Source: Aquanectria penicillioides (taxonomy: Eukaryota > Ascomycota > Sordariomycetes > Hypocreales > Nectriaceae). Taken from it: DNA of 64,000 nucleotides. Below are positions 1-12,378 of this stretch, one piece after another. Position 1 is the stretch's first letter; the number at the start of each line of letters is the position of its first letter. The notes under the pieces were generated by a model, which had not been told where the DNA came from, did no database searches, and saw nothing but the letters and a program-made list of their open reading frames with translations. The translations under genes were made by a program, and so were the position numbers. The stretch is taken from contig PYIU01000006.1 in assembly GCA_003415625.1 (NCBI GenBank), positions 806,001 to 870,000 of the forward strand. The letters run 5' to 3'.

Positions 1-623
1 CCGGACCTAGTTTCGCATAACGCACTGTGTCGCACCACGCCCGGGCCAGCGCAGGACACAGTGCCAGGCTCATCCCCAAGCGCACCCACTTATGACATAA
101 GGGTGGCTCAGCCAGTCGCACCGGCGCTGGAAATTGTGGGAGACCACGCAAGACAACCTGCAACATCTCGAGGCCACGAGGCGAATAGGGGATACTCTGA
201 AAACAAACGACGTTCTGCGGTGTGCTTGGTTGTCCTGCGCTCCGTTTTCCCCTTCAGTTTGGTCCCGTCGGGGCTCTCCATTATGCCCCATCCCTCGACT
301 CCTCTGCGAATCTGCTCCTCCACTCAACCCCAACGACCCTCCGTCACCACCCAACGACAACTGCCGCGACCTTCCTCTTGCTGAGGCTCTCGTGCTCGCT
401 CAATCGCCGCACGTTTCGTATCTGCCGCCGCGATCCCAATTTCTCCTCGCCTTCTCTATCCACCCGTCCTGCCCGCCTGCCTGCGTGTCAGCTCGACTGG
501 CTTTCGGCTCGCGGCTTCAGAAGCAAAAGCGCCCCGGCGTTAATGACTTGATGAACAAGAAGTGCTGGGCGTGGGTAGTACCGCCCTTGACCCCCGCCGT
601 CGAGAAACATTTCTTCCAGCGTC
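1..623. other. 5' flank of the 5-phosphatase gene
   Basis: No supported gene. The stretch is C-rich with many CCTC and TCCC tracts on the plus strand from about 230 to 500, which is common in fungal promoters and 5' leaders. Open frames here overlap one another on both strands and show no recognisable domain. It most likely holds the promoter and 5' UTR of the gene that starts at 624. Confidence 0.5.
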
Positions 624-3600
624 ATGGATCCCCCCAAAGGAGACGGGCCTGACGGCTCGTCCATTGTATGAGATCCCGCCCACGGTCGAGATGCTGTGCC
701 CGCCAACTAACACTATGCAGAAGCCCGTGTCGTCGTTGCGAGCGCGATTCGAGAACATGACCTCCAGCAAACCCGCCGATGTCCCCGCCCCGCCATCTGC
801 TCCCTCACGACCCATCTCTCCAGCTCCCAAGCCTAATCGGCTGCGAGACTTCAAACCGACACAGGAAGTCCCATCATCCGTCCCCTCGACTCCAGTAGTG
901 CCTAATCGGCCTCAGCCTCGGCCCAAGTCCGCCATATTTACTCTCAACCAGGACCAAGATAGCCCTCCTCCAGTACCTCCTGCTTCAACACGGCCGATCA
1001 TAGCACCTAAACCACAATCTACACAGCATCATGCGTCTGCCCCTCCCCCAGCCGTCATGGTGCAGCCTCCTCAGTCCCCGCCCAAAGGACGAGTCTCGGG
1101 CGTGTCAACGAACGACCAATCCCCGTTCTTGAATCCAGACTCTGTCGTTGCACCAGGAACACCTGGAGGCGGTTCTCCTCGGCAGTTCAGGATTCCAAGC
1201 CGACCTCACACACCATCTGCATCCGTCGATCTCACTCGGTCACCACGATCGGGCGGCTCGCAGCCCCCATCACCACCTCCTCCCAGACGATCCGCCGAGC
1301 TCAGGCGAGAGACCAAGACTGCCCCACCGCCTCCTGCTCCTCGTAAAAGCGACAAGCCCTTGATTCCTGCATCGAAGACCATCTCAACACCTGACGCTCA
1401 AAACCAACAAGTCGTCAGAAGAGGTGATATATCCCAGGAGACATCGCCTTTTAACAGTCCTCCAAGCAGCCTCGAATCCCACGATGTTCCTCCAAAACTC
1501 CCTACACGACCTAGACCCCAGCCGCAAAATGACATGCCTCCTCCTCCTCGCCCTCGATCTGTAATTATTGGTTTCGAGCCTCCGCCAGTTCGCCACTCGA
1601 TCGCCAATGCCAGGAAGGAGATTGAATCCAATGGAATCCCCAAAGGTTATGCGGCTGCTCAGTACGCCGAAGAACCTCGTCCAGCTCTCCCGGCCAGACC
1701 TCCTACCTTTGAAATCCCCCCTCGACCAGCGGCACTGAATACGAACACCATGAAGCCTCCACCTCGACCTCCGCGCCCCACCATCTCTTCTGTGCAAACT
1801 GTCGAGAGTCCTTCAACTTCCACACCGCCAAAGAGAGTCGTGTCAACCCCGACTACAGCACCGCAACAACATCCGCAACTAATTCCTCCAACCCGAGGTC
1901 ACGGAAGGTCTATGACCATAGACAGGACATCAGACCGAGCACCTATGGAGTTCCGTATTCCACCAGCCGGTATAGCATCTGCAACCTTGATTGGGGGTGC
2001 TTCAAAACCAATTCAAGCTGCACCTGTGACTGCGAAGATCGCACCCGCGGCTGGCTCGGCCTCCGCGCCCACAGCAGCCATAACCGGACCATCACGGGCG
2101 ATCCAGTCGACCCCTGTTAATGCCCAGATGGCTTCTAAACCAGATCCAGCGAATCACGTAACTGCGTATCCCGATTCCGCCAACACGAACCGCCGACCAC
2201 CCTTCATCAAGCAAGGATCTTACGAGATCCAAACCAAGTATGATGCTAGGACCTTTGATGTGTGTGGCGAATTTATCTGCGCAAGCGGCCACATGACGAG
2301 AGTGTGGAGCTTGCTCGATGGTGAATTGTGTATGAGCTTGTCCCACACCGAGGGCATCAAGGCCACTGCTGTATCCTTCAAGCCTGCCGCTGATCCTCGA
2401 GAGGAAGGCAAGCGAATATGGATCGGCACGAATACCGGAGAGCTCATGGAAGTAGAAATAGCCACACATTCCATTACACCGAGCAAGCCTAATATCCACG
2501 GTCGTTTTGAGGTGATCAAAATTTACCGGCACTTCAACGAACTTTGGACACTTGACGAAGCTGGTACTTTACTCGTTTGGGGACCTGACAGTAACTCTGT
2601 CTCGAACCTCACGAGTGGCCCATCCCAGAGCTACAAAGTTCCAAAAGGCCACACGTTCTCCATGGTCATTGGCGATGAACTGTGGCATGCGACCGGCAAG
2701 GAGATTCGAGTCTTTTCGCCTGCTTCCGATGGCAGAACACAATTCCAAGTCCTTGTCCGTCCTCTCATCGTAGATAGCGCCGGCGAAGTCACTTCTGGGA
2801 CACTCATCAAGACGCAGCCTGACAAGGTCCTTTTCGGCCACGTCGACGGAAAGGTTACCATGTACTCCATCAACGACTACACATGCCTCAACGTCATCAA
2901 TGTTAGCACGTGGAAAATCAACGCCTTGGTCGACACTGGAAGACACATTTGGGCTGCTTACAATACTGGCAAAGTCTGCGTCTACGACACTGAGGAACTT
3001 CCTTGGATCGTAAAGAAAGAGTGGGTGGCGCATGACAATCCAATTGTGAAGATGGCAACGGATCCATCGAGCTCGTACTTTCTCGACCGAATGCAAGTCA
3101 TTACACTAGGCGCTGATAACAAGATACGGGCTTGGGATGGCCTCCTGGAGGAAGACTGGCTCGAAGAGTCCATGAAGTCCAAGGATACCCAGTACTGCGA
3201 CTTTGACGAGATTAAAGCCCTGTTTTTTACTTGGAACGCAGGCGCCTCTACCCCCTCGAACCTCCGCTCCTCTGATGCAGATGCACGCTTCTTCCAAGAT
3301 CTGGTCCAATCGAGTGGCTCTCCAGACATTTTTGTGTTTGGCTTCCAAGAGTTGGTCGACCTAGAGAACAAAAAGTTGACAGCCAAGAGTTTTTTAAAGA
3401 AGCAAAAGAAGAAGGAAGGATCCGACCAGGAACGAATGAGCCACCAATACCGAGACTGGAGAGACTTCTTGATGAAGACATTGGATGACTATATGCCAGC
3501 AGAGCACCTCTATCACCTACTTCATACGGCTCCAATGGTTGGTTTGTTTACCTGTGTGTTCGTCAAGTCTAGTCTGAGGGATCGAATTCGACACCTGCAC

Positions 3601-4443
3601 GGTGCGGAAGTAAAGCGAGGCATGGGTGGCTTGCACGGCAACAAGGGAGGCGTTGCTGTTCGATTCAAGATCGACGACTCCTCGGTGTGCCTTGTCAACT
3701 GCCATCTTGCCGCTGGGCAGTCCCAAGCGAATGCCCGACACAGTGACATCGCCGCCATCCTCGAAGCTCAACTATTCCCTACGGAGCGCGATTCTGCAGT
3801 TCGGATAGACTCATACGTGGGCGGCGGCGACGGCAGCCTGATTGTAGACCATGAGCTTTGCATCCTGAACGGCGATCTGAACTATCGTATTGACACCATG
3901 TCTCGAGACACCGTGGTCACGGCGGTCAAGCAAAACAACCTGAGTAAGCTTTTGGAGCGCGATCAACTTCTTGTTGCCCGTCGCCGCAACCCTGCGTTCA
4001 AGCTTCGAGCCTTCGAGGAGTTGCCAATCACGTTTGCACCAACGTACAAGTACGACGTTGGAACGGATACATATGACACGAGCGAAAAGCGACGAAGCCC
4101 CGCCTGGTGCGATCGACTTTTGTTCAGAGGTCGAGGGCGAATTCAGCAGCTCGACTACCGTCGACATGAAGTGCGCGTGAGCGACCATCGACCAGTGACT
4201 GGAAACTTCAACATATGGGTAAAGAAGGTGGATCCGAAACGCAGATCGATTGCCTGGATGGAGAGTGAACAGGGTTTTGAAGCTCTTCGAGAGCAAGAGG
4301 TTGCCATTGAGAAGTAAGTTTGTTGTGTTGCTCCATCAAGGCGAAAAACCTAACACAGTGATAGACTACATTATCTCATGAACACATGCGGCTTTGATGA
4401 AGCGACGAGCAAGAGGCTTGTCAAAGAGAGAGAGGGCCGATAA
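624..4443 (+). CDS. WD40-repeat inositol polyphosphate 5-phosphatase
   Basis: Three exons: 624-665, 721-4313, 4365-4443, giving about 1237 aa. Intron 1 (GTATGA donor, CTAAC, CAG) joins MDPPKGDGPDGSSI to KPVSSLRARFENM; intron 2 (GTAAGT, CTAAC, TAG) removes an apparent TAA at 4315 and adds the tail KLHYLMNTCGFDEATSKR. Residues 15-510 are proline-rich and probably disordered, with many PPxP-type motifs that could bind SH3 domains. Residues about 511-840 look like a WD40 beta-propeller. Residues about 845-1180 are the IPPc catalytic domain, with WNAG, GLHGNKGG, NGDLNYR (near 1064), PAWCDRLL and SDHRPV, the Mg-dependent 5-phosphatase motifs. The family removes the 5-phosphate from phosphoinositides such as PI(4,5)P2 at membranes, affecting endocytosis and actin. 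The WD40 plus IPPc order is known in fungal and plant family members. The domain call is firm; the substrate is inferred. Confidence 0.93.
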
Positions 4444-5880
4444 AAAAAATACAAAAACAACAAGCCCAAAATCGAACCTAATTCCGAAATGTCTGTCTAG
4501 AACAAACAACACCGAAGAAATATGATGTCGGGTATATACATGCGTGGCTGGCTTGGATTGATTGAGAAGGGGCCAACAGAGAAGACCTCGGGTTTTGTGA
4601 GAGGCCAATTTTCTCGCGCAAGGTTACTCAAGCACGGACGGCACAAGCTTTTGAGCAGCGTGGGGCGCGACTATAGACAGTCTTTTTCGTTTGATTCATT
4701 TTTTTTTTATTTGTTGGTTATTTTACTTAGACATGGACAAGCGAGCATTCAGTCTGGAGTGGGAAGGATTGGAGAATTATGAATATAGAAGGGTGGTCAA
4801 CCAGCATAGGGTAGGTAGGTTGGGACGGAGGCGAAGGGGATATTGCGAACAGGGGATCTTTTGAGAAAAGGAGTGAGAGGACAAGGAGAAATACATATCT
4901 CGCATGAGAAGCAAAGAAGAAAGAAAAGTAAAATAAAGCATAAAATTTCGTGTTTTCGAGGTGGAAATGCGTCCAGTCGCTGTCCAATTTCGTTTTGATG
5001 AGAGTAATTGGTGGTGGTCGTAAGCAGAGCGTGTTGCAGAAGATGTGCGCACTGGCCGTGCAGCGCCAGGTACATGCTTCGCAGGTAGGTACATGCCAAG
5101 GCAACTATCTGTCTGCAGGTATCTACAGTAGCGGCAGTAGGTGCCTGTATCCGTATGCGTCCATGACAGCACAATGGCGCCAGATTAGATATTAGGGGTC
5201 CTCCGGGAGCGAGCGACCCGAATCGTCCAATATTACGAAGTTGGGGGATGGGAGGGATCTATTGGGAGGGGGGATCATGGATGCATCTCCGGTGGGGTTT
5301 AGCGCAATCTGGACGCTGTGACAACTGGGACAACTGGGATAGGGGGTCTGCCGGGGCCTGGAAATTAGGCGCATCCACGAATCTCTAGCGGGCAATTTTG
5401 AGGCTCTGTGGCTCTCTCTCGGGTTGATGGCATGGGTCCCGATGCCCGAATACGCAACCAAGTACGGATATTGCGCCCAAAAGGTTCCCAACGAAAACTT
5501 GCATCTGTCATTGAAGGTCGACTCGTAGCCAATTACTGTTCGGTGTGTGCCTCCTGCGACCCGAAGGCGAAGGCGACTCCGACGAGCCTGACTGACATTG
5601 TATCAACCAGCGAAGGGGCTTATCTCGACTCCTGCTTCGCTCAATCGACGGGGCCTCGTTCTCAAGTGAGCGGTGAGAGACATCATCGGGGACGTAGAAC
5701 GTCATCGCATCTGACAAGTTTCCCAATAGGACTCAGCTCAACGCCAACTCAACCAAAGCCCCATCTCTCCCAAAATCTTGGATTGCAGAGAGACCCAGGA
5801 CTCCGACGAGTGTGCCAGACGCTTCAGTTCCGGAACCAACTGATAAATTCCCGAGTTGAATTGAATTGGCCACAATCGCA
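4444..5880. other. Intergenic region between 5-phosphatase and Sec14-like gene
   Basis: No convincing gene. The first part is AT-rich with T-tracts (about 4700) and is probably the 3' UTR of the upstream gene. From about 5400 it becomes GC-richer and likely forms the promoter and leader of the Sec14-like gene. Open frames here use non-ATG starts or lie antisense and show no known domain. Confidence 0.5.
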
Positions 5881-7073
5881 ATGGCATCTGCATCTGCATC
5901 TGCATCTGCGTCCACGTCCGGACCCCGGCTGACGCCCATCGCGGCGCCCGTCGCCGACACCAAGCCCGTGCCGCGGGCCGAGCTCACCGAGGACCAGAAG
6001 ACCAAGTATGAGGCTCTCCTCGAGCAGGCCAAGGCCTTTGCCGAGATCAAGTGCGACAAGGACAAGCACAGCGAGAAGTCGGGCCCCATCACCGACGTCG
6101 AGCGAGCCTGGCTCACCAAGGAGTGCCTGCTGCGCTACCTGCGCGCCACCAAGTGGAACGTCGACGACTCAGCCAAGCGTCTGCTGGCCACGCTCGCATG
6201 GCGCCGCGAGTACGGGCTGGACGGCTTCACGCCCGACTACATCTCGCCCGAGCAGGAGACGGGCAAGCAGATCATCGTCGGCTTCGACCGCCAGGGTCGG
6301 CCCTGCCAGTACCTCAACCCGGGACGCCAGAACACCGACGCCAGCCCCCGCCAGATCCACCACCTGTTCTACATGGTTGAGCGAGTCACCGACATGATGC
6401 CCCCGGGCGTCGAGACGCTGAGTCTCATGATCAACTTTAAGCCCAGCAAGAAGCGCCAGAACACCAGCGTGCCCGTGTCGACGGCCAGGGAGGTGTTGCA
6501 CATTCTGCAGAACCACTACCCCGAGCGTCTCGGCAAGGCTCTTATCATTAATGGTGAGTTTTTTTTTTTCTCTGTTTCTTTTTTTTTTTAACTCACTATG
6601 ATATGGCAACCTGAAAAGAAAAAAAAGGAAAAAAAAAAAAAGACCTGGTTTTTGGTTCTGACTACCCTCTAGTTCCCTGGATCGTTTGGGGCTTCTTCAA
6701 GATCATCACCCCCTTCATCGACCCGGTGACGCGTGAGAAGCTCAAGTTCAACGAGGACATGAAGCAGTACGTGCCCCCGGAGCAGCTCTGGAGCGAGGAC
6801 TGGGGCGGTGATATGGGCTTCGAGTATGACCACGCGACGTACTGGCCGGCGCTCAACGAGCTGTGCCAGCAGCGACGCAAGGAGCGGATGAGCCGATGGG
6901 AAGCGGGCGGCAAGCTGGTGGGCGAGTCAGAGGACTACCTCGCAGGCGGGTCAGACGTGAGCATCCAGGGCGTTAAGTACGCCGGCAGCGCTGAGGGCGA
7001 CAAGGATGGAGTCGAGGCTGTGTCGGAGAAGCTGGCCGAGACGAAGCTGGAGGAGCAGCTGGTGGCGGCTTAG
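5881..7073 (+). CDS. Sec14/CRAL-TRIO phosphatidylinositol transfer protein, PDR16-like
   Basis: Two exons: 5881-6553 and 6673-7073, 357 aa. The intron (GTGAGT to CTCTAG) has T- and A-rich runs; splicing makes NVPWIVWGFFKIITPF across the joint, the conserved end of the Sec14 lipid-binding fold. The ATG at 5881 is chosen because the frame upstream offers only a TTG. Residues 2-11 are an Ala-Ser repeat encoded by a GCATCT hexamer repeated four times (5883-5906), which could vary in length between strains. A CRAL-TRIO-N helix region (LLRYLRATKWNVDDSAKRL) precedes the CRAL-TRIO domain. The family exchanges phosphatidylinositol and other lipids between membranes; PDR16 and relatives affect sterol balance and azole tolerance in yeast. 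The C-terminal 60 residues are acidic and low in complexity. The family is clear; assignment to PDR16 over other Sec14 homologues rests on the PWxxWxFxKxxxPFxDPxT pattern. Confidence 0.92.
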
Positions 7074-7520
7074 GGTTGGGTTGGTTGAAGGTGAGCAATT
7101 GGACTGAATTGACCTGAATTGGATGGAATTGGATGGAATAGATGAAGGAGTGGAAAACAATTGAGACGCCATGTTCAAGGTAGACGCTGACCGGGCGAGA
7201 TGGATTGTCGTCTCAGCCGACTTGAATTGAAAATGCGAACCACTACCACTCACCACACAACAAACACAACGAGGCCCCGTCTCCCCGCCTTCGATTTATC
7301 GATTTCCTTGTACTATCTAAATGTTGGGCGCGCATGTGACTCTGGCTCGTGTACATGCAGCCGGACCGGGAGATCGGTCGCGACAGCGATAATGCGATGA
7401 GGCTCACACGCCCTGCTGTAGCTCGTTTACCAGCTGGGAATCGAAGGGCGTGAAAGTGCACAAACAAATGCACCCACGCATTCACGCACAGCTGATTGTG
7501 ACTCCTCCAAGCGCCATCCA

Positions 7521-7564
7521 CGCACACACACACACACACGCACAAGCACACACACACACACACA
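7521..7564. repeat. CA/CG-CA microsatellite
   Basis: An imperfect (CA)n tract interrupted by CGCA and AGCA units, about 44 bp. It is noncoding and probably length-polymorphic. Confidence 0.9.
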
Positions 7565-8047
7565 TGCCCACCTTACCATATGCAGCAGCACACGCATACA
7601 TACAAAAGGATGATAGCTGATTTGTTTGTGGCGGCGGTGATGGCAAAGCTCGGCTCTTCAACTATTTTTCGTATAAGTCCAGCCTACCTTTGGTTGCCTT
7701 CTAGTAAAACGAGTTCATATGTACACCGGTATACGCGGGTGAGATTTTAAAGCTGCCTATCGGGTGTCGGCATCGGGTGAGCGTGACGACGACGAAGACG
7801 AGAATGATGGCAAAGTGGAGACCGAAACAACTTCCCATCGGGCGGTGGGTGCATAATCTAGGAATGGGGGAGGAGGGGGGTTGCGTATAGGGCTGAGGCT
7901 GATGATGAGAGAGAATGTTCCGCTTCTCTGGGTTCGCATTGCATTATCTGACCATTGGAAACCCGATGAAACACACGCATGAAAAAAAAAAAAACAACAA
8001 CAATAAGTATCAACACAATGGTAACAATAAGAATCCGTACACAGGAA

Positions 8048-8064
8048 GGGGGGGGGGGGGGGGG
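8048..8064. repeat. 17-base G homopolymer
   Basis: An uninterrupted G run followed by TCTGG. Its true length is uncertain in any sequencing method, which matters given the C-run frameshifts elsewhere in the window. Confidence 0.9.
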
Positions 8065-8922
8065 TCTGGTTGGCTGGGTCAGCCTTGCATGCGGCTCTTG
8101 GAAGCAATGAGTGAGTTGCTTCCGATGAGGACTTTAGACTTTGCTGGCACAGCCCTACAGGACGCGGGAGCCGGGATGCGGGATGCGAGTGTTCCATTCT
8201 CAGGTTTGATGCATGTCGTCACCATTGCTGTTGCATATACGGTATGCTGCCTAGAATGGATATCCGACTGCTCGGCTCAGCCATGGCCTCCTCATTCGTC
8301 TGGTAGCGATCACAGAGAGGGGGAGGGATGGGATGGGCTCGTGGTTTCAGTCACCAACCAACTGAAGTTCCTAACTAAACGGTTATGCAGCTCTGTTTTT
8401 TTTTCCCCTTCGGGTGTCTGACAGACGTGTGGTGGAACCTTTTTTTTTTCGTCCAGGCATCCCAGGCATGCATCTCAAGAAGCGGTTTCTGTTTATTGAA
8501 TGGTTCGCGACCCAGCATGATTCGACAGGGGCATCGCTTTTGGCATGTGCATTGAACATCGCCGGCTAACGGACCACTGACTGCACTGTGTACTCGGCTC
8601 TGGCTCGCCTGGGATAGAGCACGGCCTGGAAATAAGGGAAAATAGGAAACCCCCGAATGTACGTAGGCATGTATGAATGCATCCCCACCGAGCGTATTTA
8701 CACATGACCACCGTTGACCTGGTGTAAGTGGTCAAGACGAGTATTGACAATGCCATCCGGCCCCATCAGAATAGAGGCACGCCCCTTTCCCTTTTGCCCT
8801 CTCCTCGCGTTCGAAAATGCAGTCGTAGCCTGTTTCATATTTCAAGGTCCTGGTGGTATGATGAGAGAAAAACCTCTCTCCCAGGATCCAATCAAAGGCT
8901 GCTTGGCTCACTGGCCGTGAAG

Positions 8923-9270
8923 CTAGAGGGCTATCGCGCAGTCGCCGCGGTATACTAAGCAGATGGCTTGCGGATCGGGGCAGTCGGAGTCCTTTTTGCA
9001 GACAATGTTGCTGGCACAGCCGTACGGGTGGCAGTACAGGCCTGTGGGACAGCTGTTCTCTGTGCATTTCACGGTGGTCGTGGCCGTCGCGGAAGACTTG
9101 GTCGAAGTGGATATGGACGTCGATGTGAAGCTCGTTGAAGTGAAAGCGGCAGTGGGCTTTGGCGTGATGACAAGCATCGTCGTGGTCAAGAGCCTGCAGG
9201 GACCTGCTGCGCTGGCCCCCGTGGCCAGAGCCGCAATGAGCCCAATGGCGATGATCGTGAGCGAGGGCAT
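8923..9270 (-). CDS. Small secreted cysteine-rich protein
   Basis: Single exon, 115 aa. The start at 9270 is chosen because the next residues, PSLTIIAIGLIAALATGASA, form a standard signal peptide; the frame extends upstream without one. The mature protein begins about AGPC, followed by a Thr/Ser-rich linker (about residues 30-65, a likely O-glycosylated region), then a compact C-terminal domain with eight cysteines in the pattern C-x4-C-x5-C-x4-C-x5-C-x6-C-x7-C-x6-C. Small size, secretion and cysteine content fit an effector-like or cell-wall protein. I do not recognise a named family. A decayed relative lies about 1.4 kb away at 10635-10862. The function is unknown. Confidence 0.75.
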   Translation of the reverse strand: MPSLTIIAIGLIAALATGASAAGPCRLLTTTMLVITPKPTAAFTSTSFTSTSISTSTKSSATATTTVKCTENSCPTGLYCHPYGCASNIVCKKDSDCPDPQAICLVYRGDCAIAL

Positions 9271-10634
9271 CTCAGGCGAGGGAGGCGATGATAGGTTGAG
9301 GAAGCCAAGTAATGTGCCCTTCCAGTTGTTGATATACATCCAAGTACTCTCCCTGGAAGACTTGAGATGATATGAGGCCCGTGCCAAGCTCAACACTTGC
9401 GTTTACAATGGCAGAGCATGATTATCTCACAAGGTCCAGATCATGGTTTGGGGAATGCAACGCCGGCCAATTTTGTGTGCCGGGAAATGTGCGTTGGGGA
9501 TATTCACATTCCAGACTGAGATCCGACACAGCCCAACTCTGGTTTCCCGGCGCGCCTTAGTCACTTTTATTTCTATTTCTGAAGTAGAAATCTGGACCAC
9601 CATTCTTCTATATGTATATCCATCTCCACGATTGATCAGGAAGTCGTCAATGGCCAAGGTTGATGTTCCAACGCTAACCGTTAGGGCGCACGCACGGTTG
9701 TGGGTTTTGAGTTGCCCCCAAGCGCTCTAATAATTATAGAATTCGCAGGGATCGATCCGTCAAATGGACTGCGATTGCCTTCGGTCTGAACGTAGAACGC
9801 AGTGTCGTAGAGACAGGGTCCTTGCTAAAACAGCAGGACTTTTGTTTATACATAGGTAGTCAAGTGGACTCAATGTCACACTTCGTCCATCTCCACTTCC
9901 ACTGTCTTAAGGAGCAAGTATTCTGTTTAAAATACGTATGCGTTGCCTCATGTAAGCCGCTGACTGACTTCCACTTGCCCGTGCCTAATTCTTAAAACAG
10001 TGGATCAATCGACACTCGATAAGATTGATTGTACGGACAGTGAATTTCGTCCTCAATTTTCGAGTGCCTGTCTGGTGCCTGTTTATTTTTGCTACATGTA
10101 GTCACTGGGATACGAAGCTTGACGATCTTGAGGCGTGGGTCATGGATAAGAGAAATAGGCCTAGCTCTTGGATCGACAGAAAGGAGCTTGAATGATGGAG
10201 AGTTTTCGTATGTGAATTCATTGCAGAATTTGTTCTGCGAGCAGTTGAATCAATAGTCGAGCCAAGAATGGGCCTCGCGGCGATTATTTAATAATGCGTC
10301 CTAAACTGTGGGAGTGTGATTTGCTTTAGAATCCATCGAACCAAAAGATTTGATGTACGTAGTGAGAATTACCTTCTAACTACGGAGTAACGTCTCCTCT
10401 ATCCACTCTTTCTGTCGTTGCCAATGGTTTTCCGGTGTTCCTGATACGGGGGACGTCGCGATCGAGCGAGCTGTGGATGATCTGGTGATTCCAGGCCAAG
10501 AATGACTACCAAATAAACCAGATTTACCCAATGCAATTCTTGAGGACCTCGTTCTCGGTCTTGACGGTGAGGGCTGGCTCATGGTTTTTATTTCTGCTGG
10601 GAGCAGCACGCAGCAAAGCAGGATGCTTACGGGA
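9271..10634. other. Intergenic, promoter side of the secreted protein gene
   Basis: No gene recognised. The first few hundred bases upstream of 9270 should hold the promoter of the minus-strand secreted protein. The rest (9700-10370) is AT-richer with no long reading frame. A minus-strand frame at 10376-10645 has no homology that I can see. Confidence 0.45.
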
Positions 10635-10862
10635 TCAGGGCGCAATCAGCATTTTCCGAGCATGTTCGAAACTGGCATGACAGTGCTGCAAAGGATCAGT
10701 CTCGTACTCCGTACATCTCATCTTGAAAAACCTGTACTTACAGGCAGTGGTGGTAGCGGCGGCGATGCTGGTTGTCGTGGGAGCGAGGCTGCAGGGCCCT
10801 GCGTTGACCCCAAGGGCCAGAGCCATGACGAGGGCGAAAACAAAAGCCTGGAGAGAAGGCAA
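10635..10862 (-). pseudogene. Decayed paralogue of the secreted cysteine-rich protein
   Basis: On the minus strand the frame reads LPSLQAFVFALVMALALG then VNAGPCSLAPTTT, then a Thr-rich stretch, then RCTEYETDPLQHCH. This aligns with the intact gene at 8923-9270 (MPSLTIIAIGL, AAGPCRLLTTT, KCTENSCPTGLYCH). The position matching the start ATG is TTG at 10862-10860, and the frame ends in a stop after CHASFEHARKMLIAP, so most of the cysteine domain is missing. A GTAAGT within the frame (about 10744) could be an intron donor but no good acceptor continues the domain. The two copies lie 1.4 kb apart in the same orientation, suggesting a local tandem duplication followed by decay. Alternatively a distant true start exon exists. 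Confidence 0.55.
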
Positions 10863-12027
10863 ACTCGAAATGCAAACGATAGTTGGTTTGCCACGGAGAA
10901 TCGTAAGCCGAGGGATGGGAAACGTATCTATAAAAACTCCCCTGCAGGCATGAGCCACCAGCTAAGGCGGTCATTATCTCCGGCTGCAGTGATCAAAGGC
11001 TAAGCCAACCCGAAGGAGCCTTTTGGGGGTTATTGATGGGGGTTAGTGGTTAGTTCGGCCGCGTCTAACAGGGGTTGGGCGCGGGTCCCAATCTGACAAC
11101 GAGGTCCCTAGAGAGTCTTTATGTGTGCCTAGAAGGATTTCCATCAAGCCGTAGAGATGGATTGCGTTGATGTTTGGGTTACGTGAGAAAAAGCACATAC
11201 AAACGATTGCTGCCGCAGTTTAGTGGATAACTCTGGGCCATGCAGAATACAAAGGCAACCAATTGCGGTTACAGCTGCAATATTGACACTTCGTGTTCCC
11301 ATTGCCGCCCAGTGTCCCGATCGTCTGCGTTGCTGTTTTCCCTTTCCTCTTGAGTTAATTTTTTTCTTTCGTCTACTTTGTTCTCCCCTTAGCCACCGGG
11401 GATGAAGCAAAGCGTCAATCGCGACTAAACGTGGAGCAAAAATATGTATCAAGTGACGTTGAATATGGGTTGGCCACCTCCTCCACAATCTGGGCATTGG
11501 TGTTGATGGCGCAAGAGAATCTCCCCGACGCTATCTCAGAGGCGACGAGAGCCGCATCGCTACAAGCCGGCGACCAATGGCATGCGACAGACGAGCTGCA
11601 TTCGATTACGATATTGGTCTAATGCGCTCGACGAGTCGATAGCCCACAGCCGTTGTTTCACGACATTAAACCAACGGTGTCACCCACCAAATCTTCACCG
11701 ATCCGAGAGCAGCGACGTACATTGGGGGAGGGGCATTGGCATGTCGAATGGCGAACCAGGCAAAATGAGTCTTGATGCGGCCGGTGAAGCACAACAGCAA
11801 GCCCAATGCACATGATGTTTTTTGGTTCTTGAAAGACGGGAAAAATAAAAAAAATCCTTGTTTTTTCCCCCTGTGTTTCTTGTTTCTAGTTTCCCTGGTC
11901 ACTTTTTTTTCCCATTCTGTTTGCTATAGGCGGCGTTATGATGACGACTGAGGTTTGCTACCCGAGCTTTCGTGGGTTCTTGCGTGCAACGCAACCACCA
12001 GGCTGCCTATGATTTGTATACGTGAGA

Positions 12028-12064
12028 TGTGTGTGTGTGTGAGTGCGTGTGTGAGTGCGTGTGT
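12028..12064. repeat. TG microsatellite with GTGAGTGC units
   Basis: A TG tract followed by two copies of a GTGTGTGAGTGC-like unit. Noncoding. Confidence 0.85.
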
Positions 12065-12364
12065 ATAAGGTGTGTGTTGTTGCGTGCACACACGGTGCTC
12101 TCCTGTCTGTACTTGATGTGTTTGCCTCGTGACGAGGCGGCGAGTTTAGATCGCGGTAGAGAGGCAATGGAAATGGGGGAGGGTGTGGGGATGCATGCGC
12201 TGCCTCACGGCAGCCTAACCTGCGAATCGCGGCTTGCCACAGTTCAATCGGGGGTGTCAGCGGCGAAAAACAATATACGCCCTTTTCAGAAAGCCCTCAA
12301 ATGAGGCTCTCAATGTCACTCCAAATAAAGGTAGTTCCGGTTGTTTGTATAAAGCCGGGTGTTT

Positions 12365-12378
12365 CCCCCCCCCCCCCC
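12365..12378. repeat. 14-base C homopolymer
   Basis: An uninterrupted C run in the upstream region of the BCS1-like gene. Length call is uncertain. Confidence 0.85.

Larger units (their letters stand above)
7074..8922. other. Gene-free 1.8 kb with simple repeats
   Basis: No supported gene. It holds a CA microsatellite (7521-7564), a 12-A tract (about 7983) and a 17-G run (8048-8064). All long open frames are low-complexity or antisense shadows. It is likely the 3' UTRs of the flanking convergent genes plus spacer. Confidence 0.5.
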
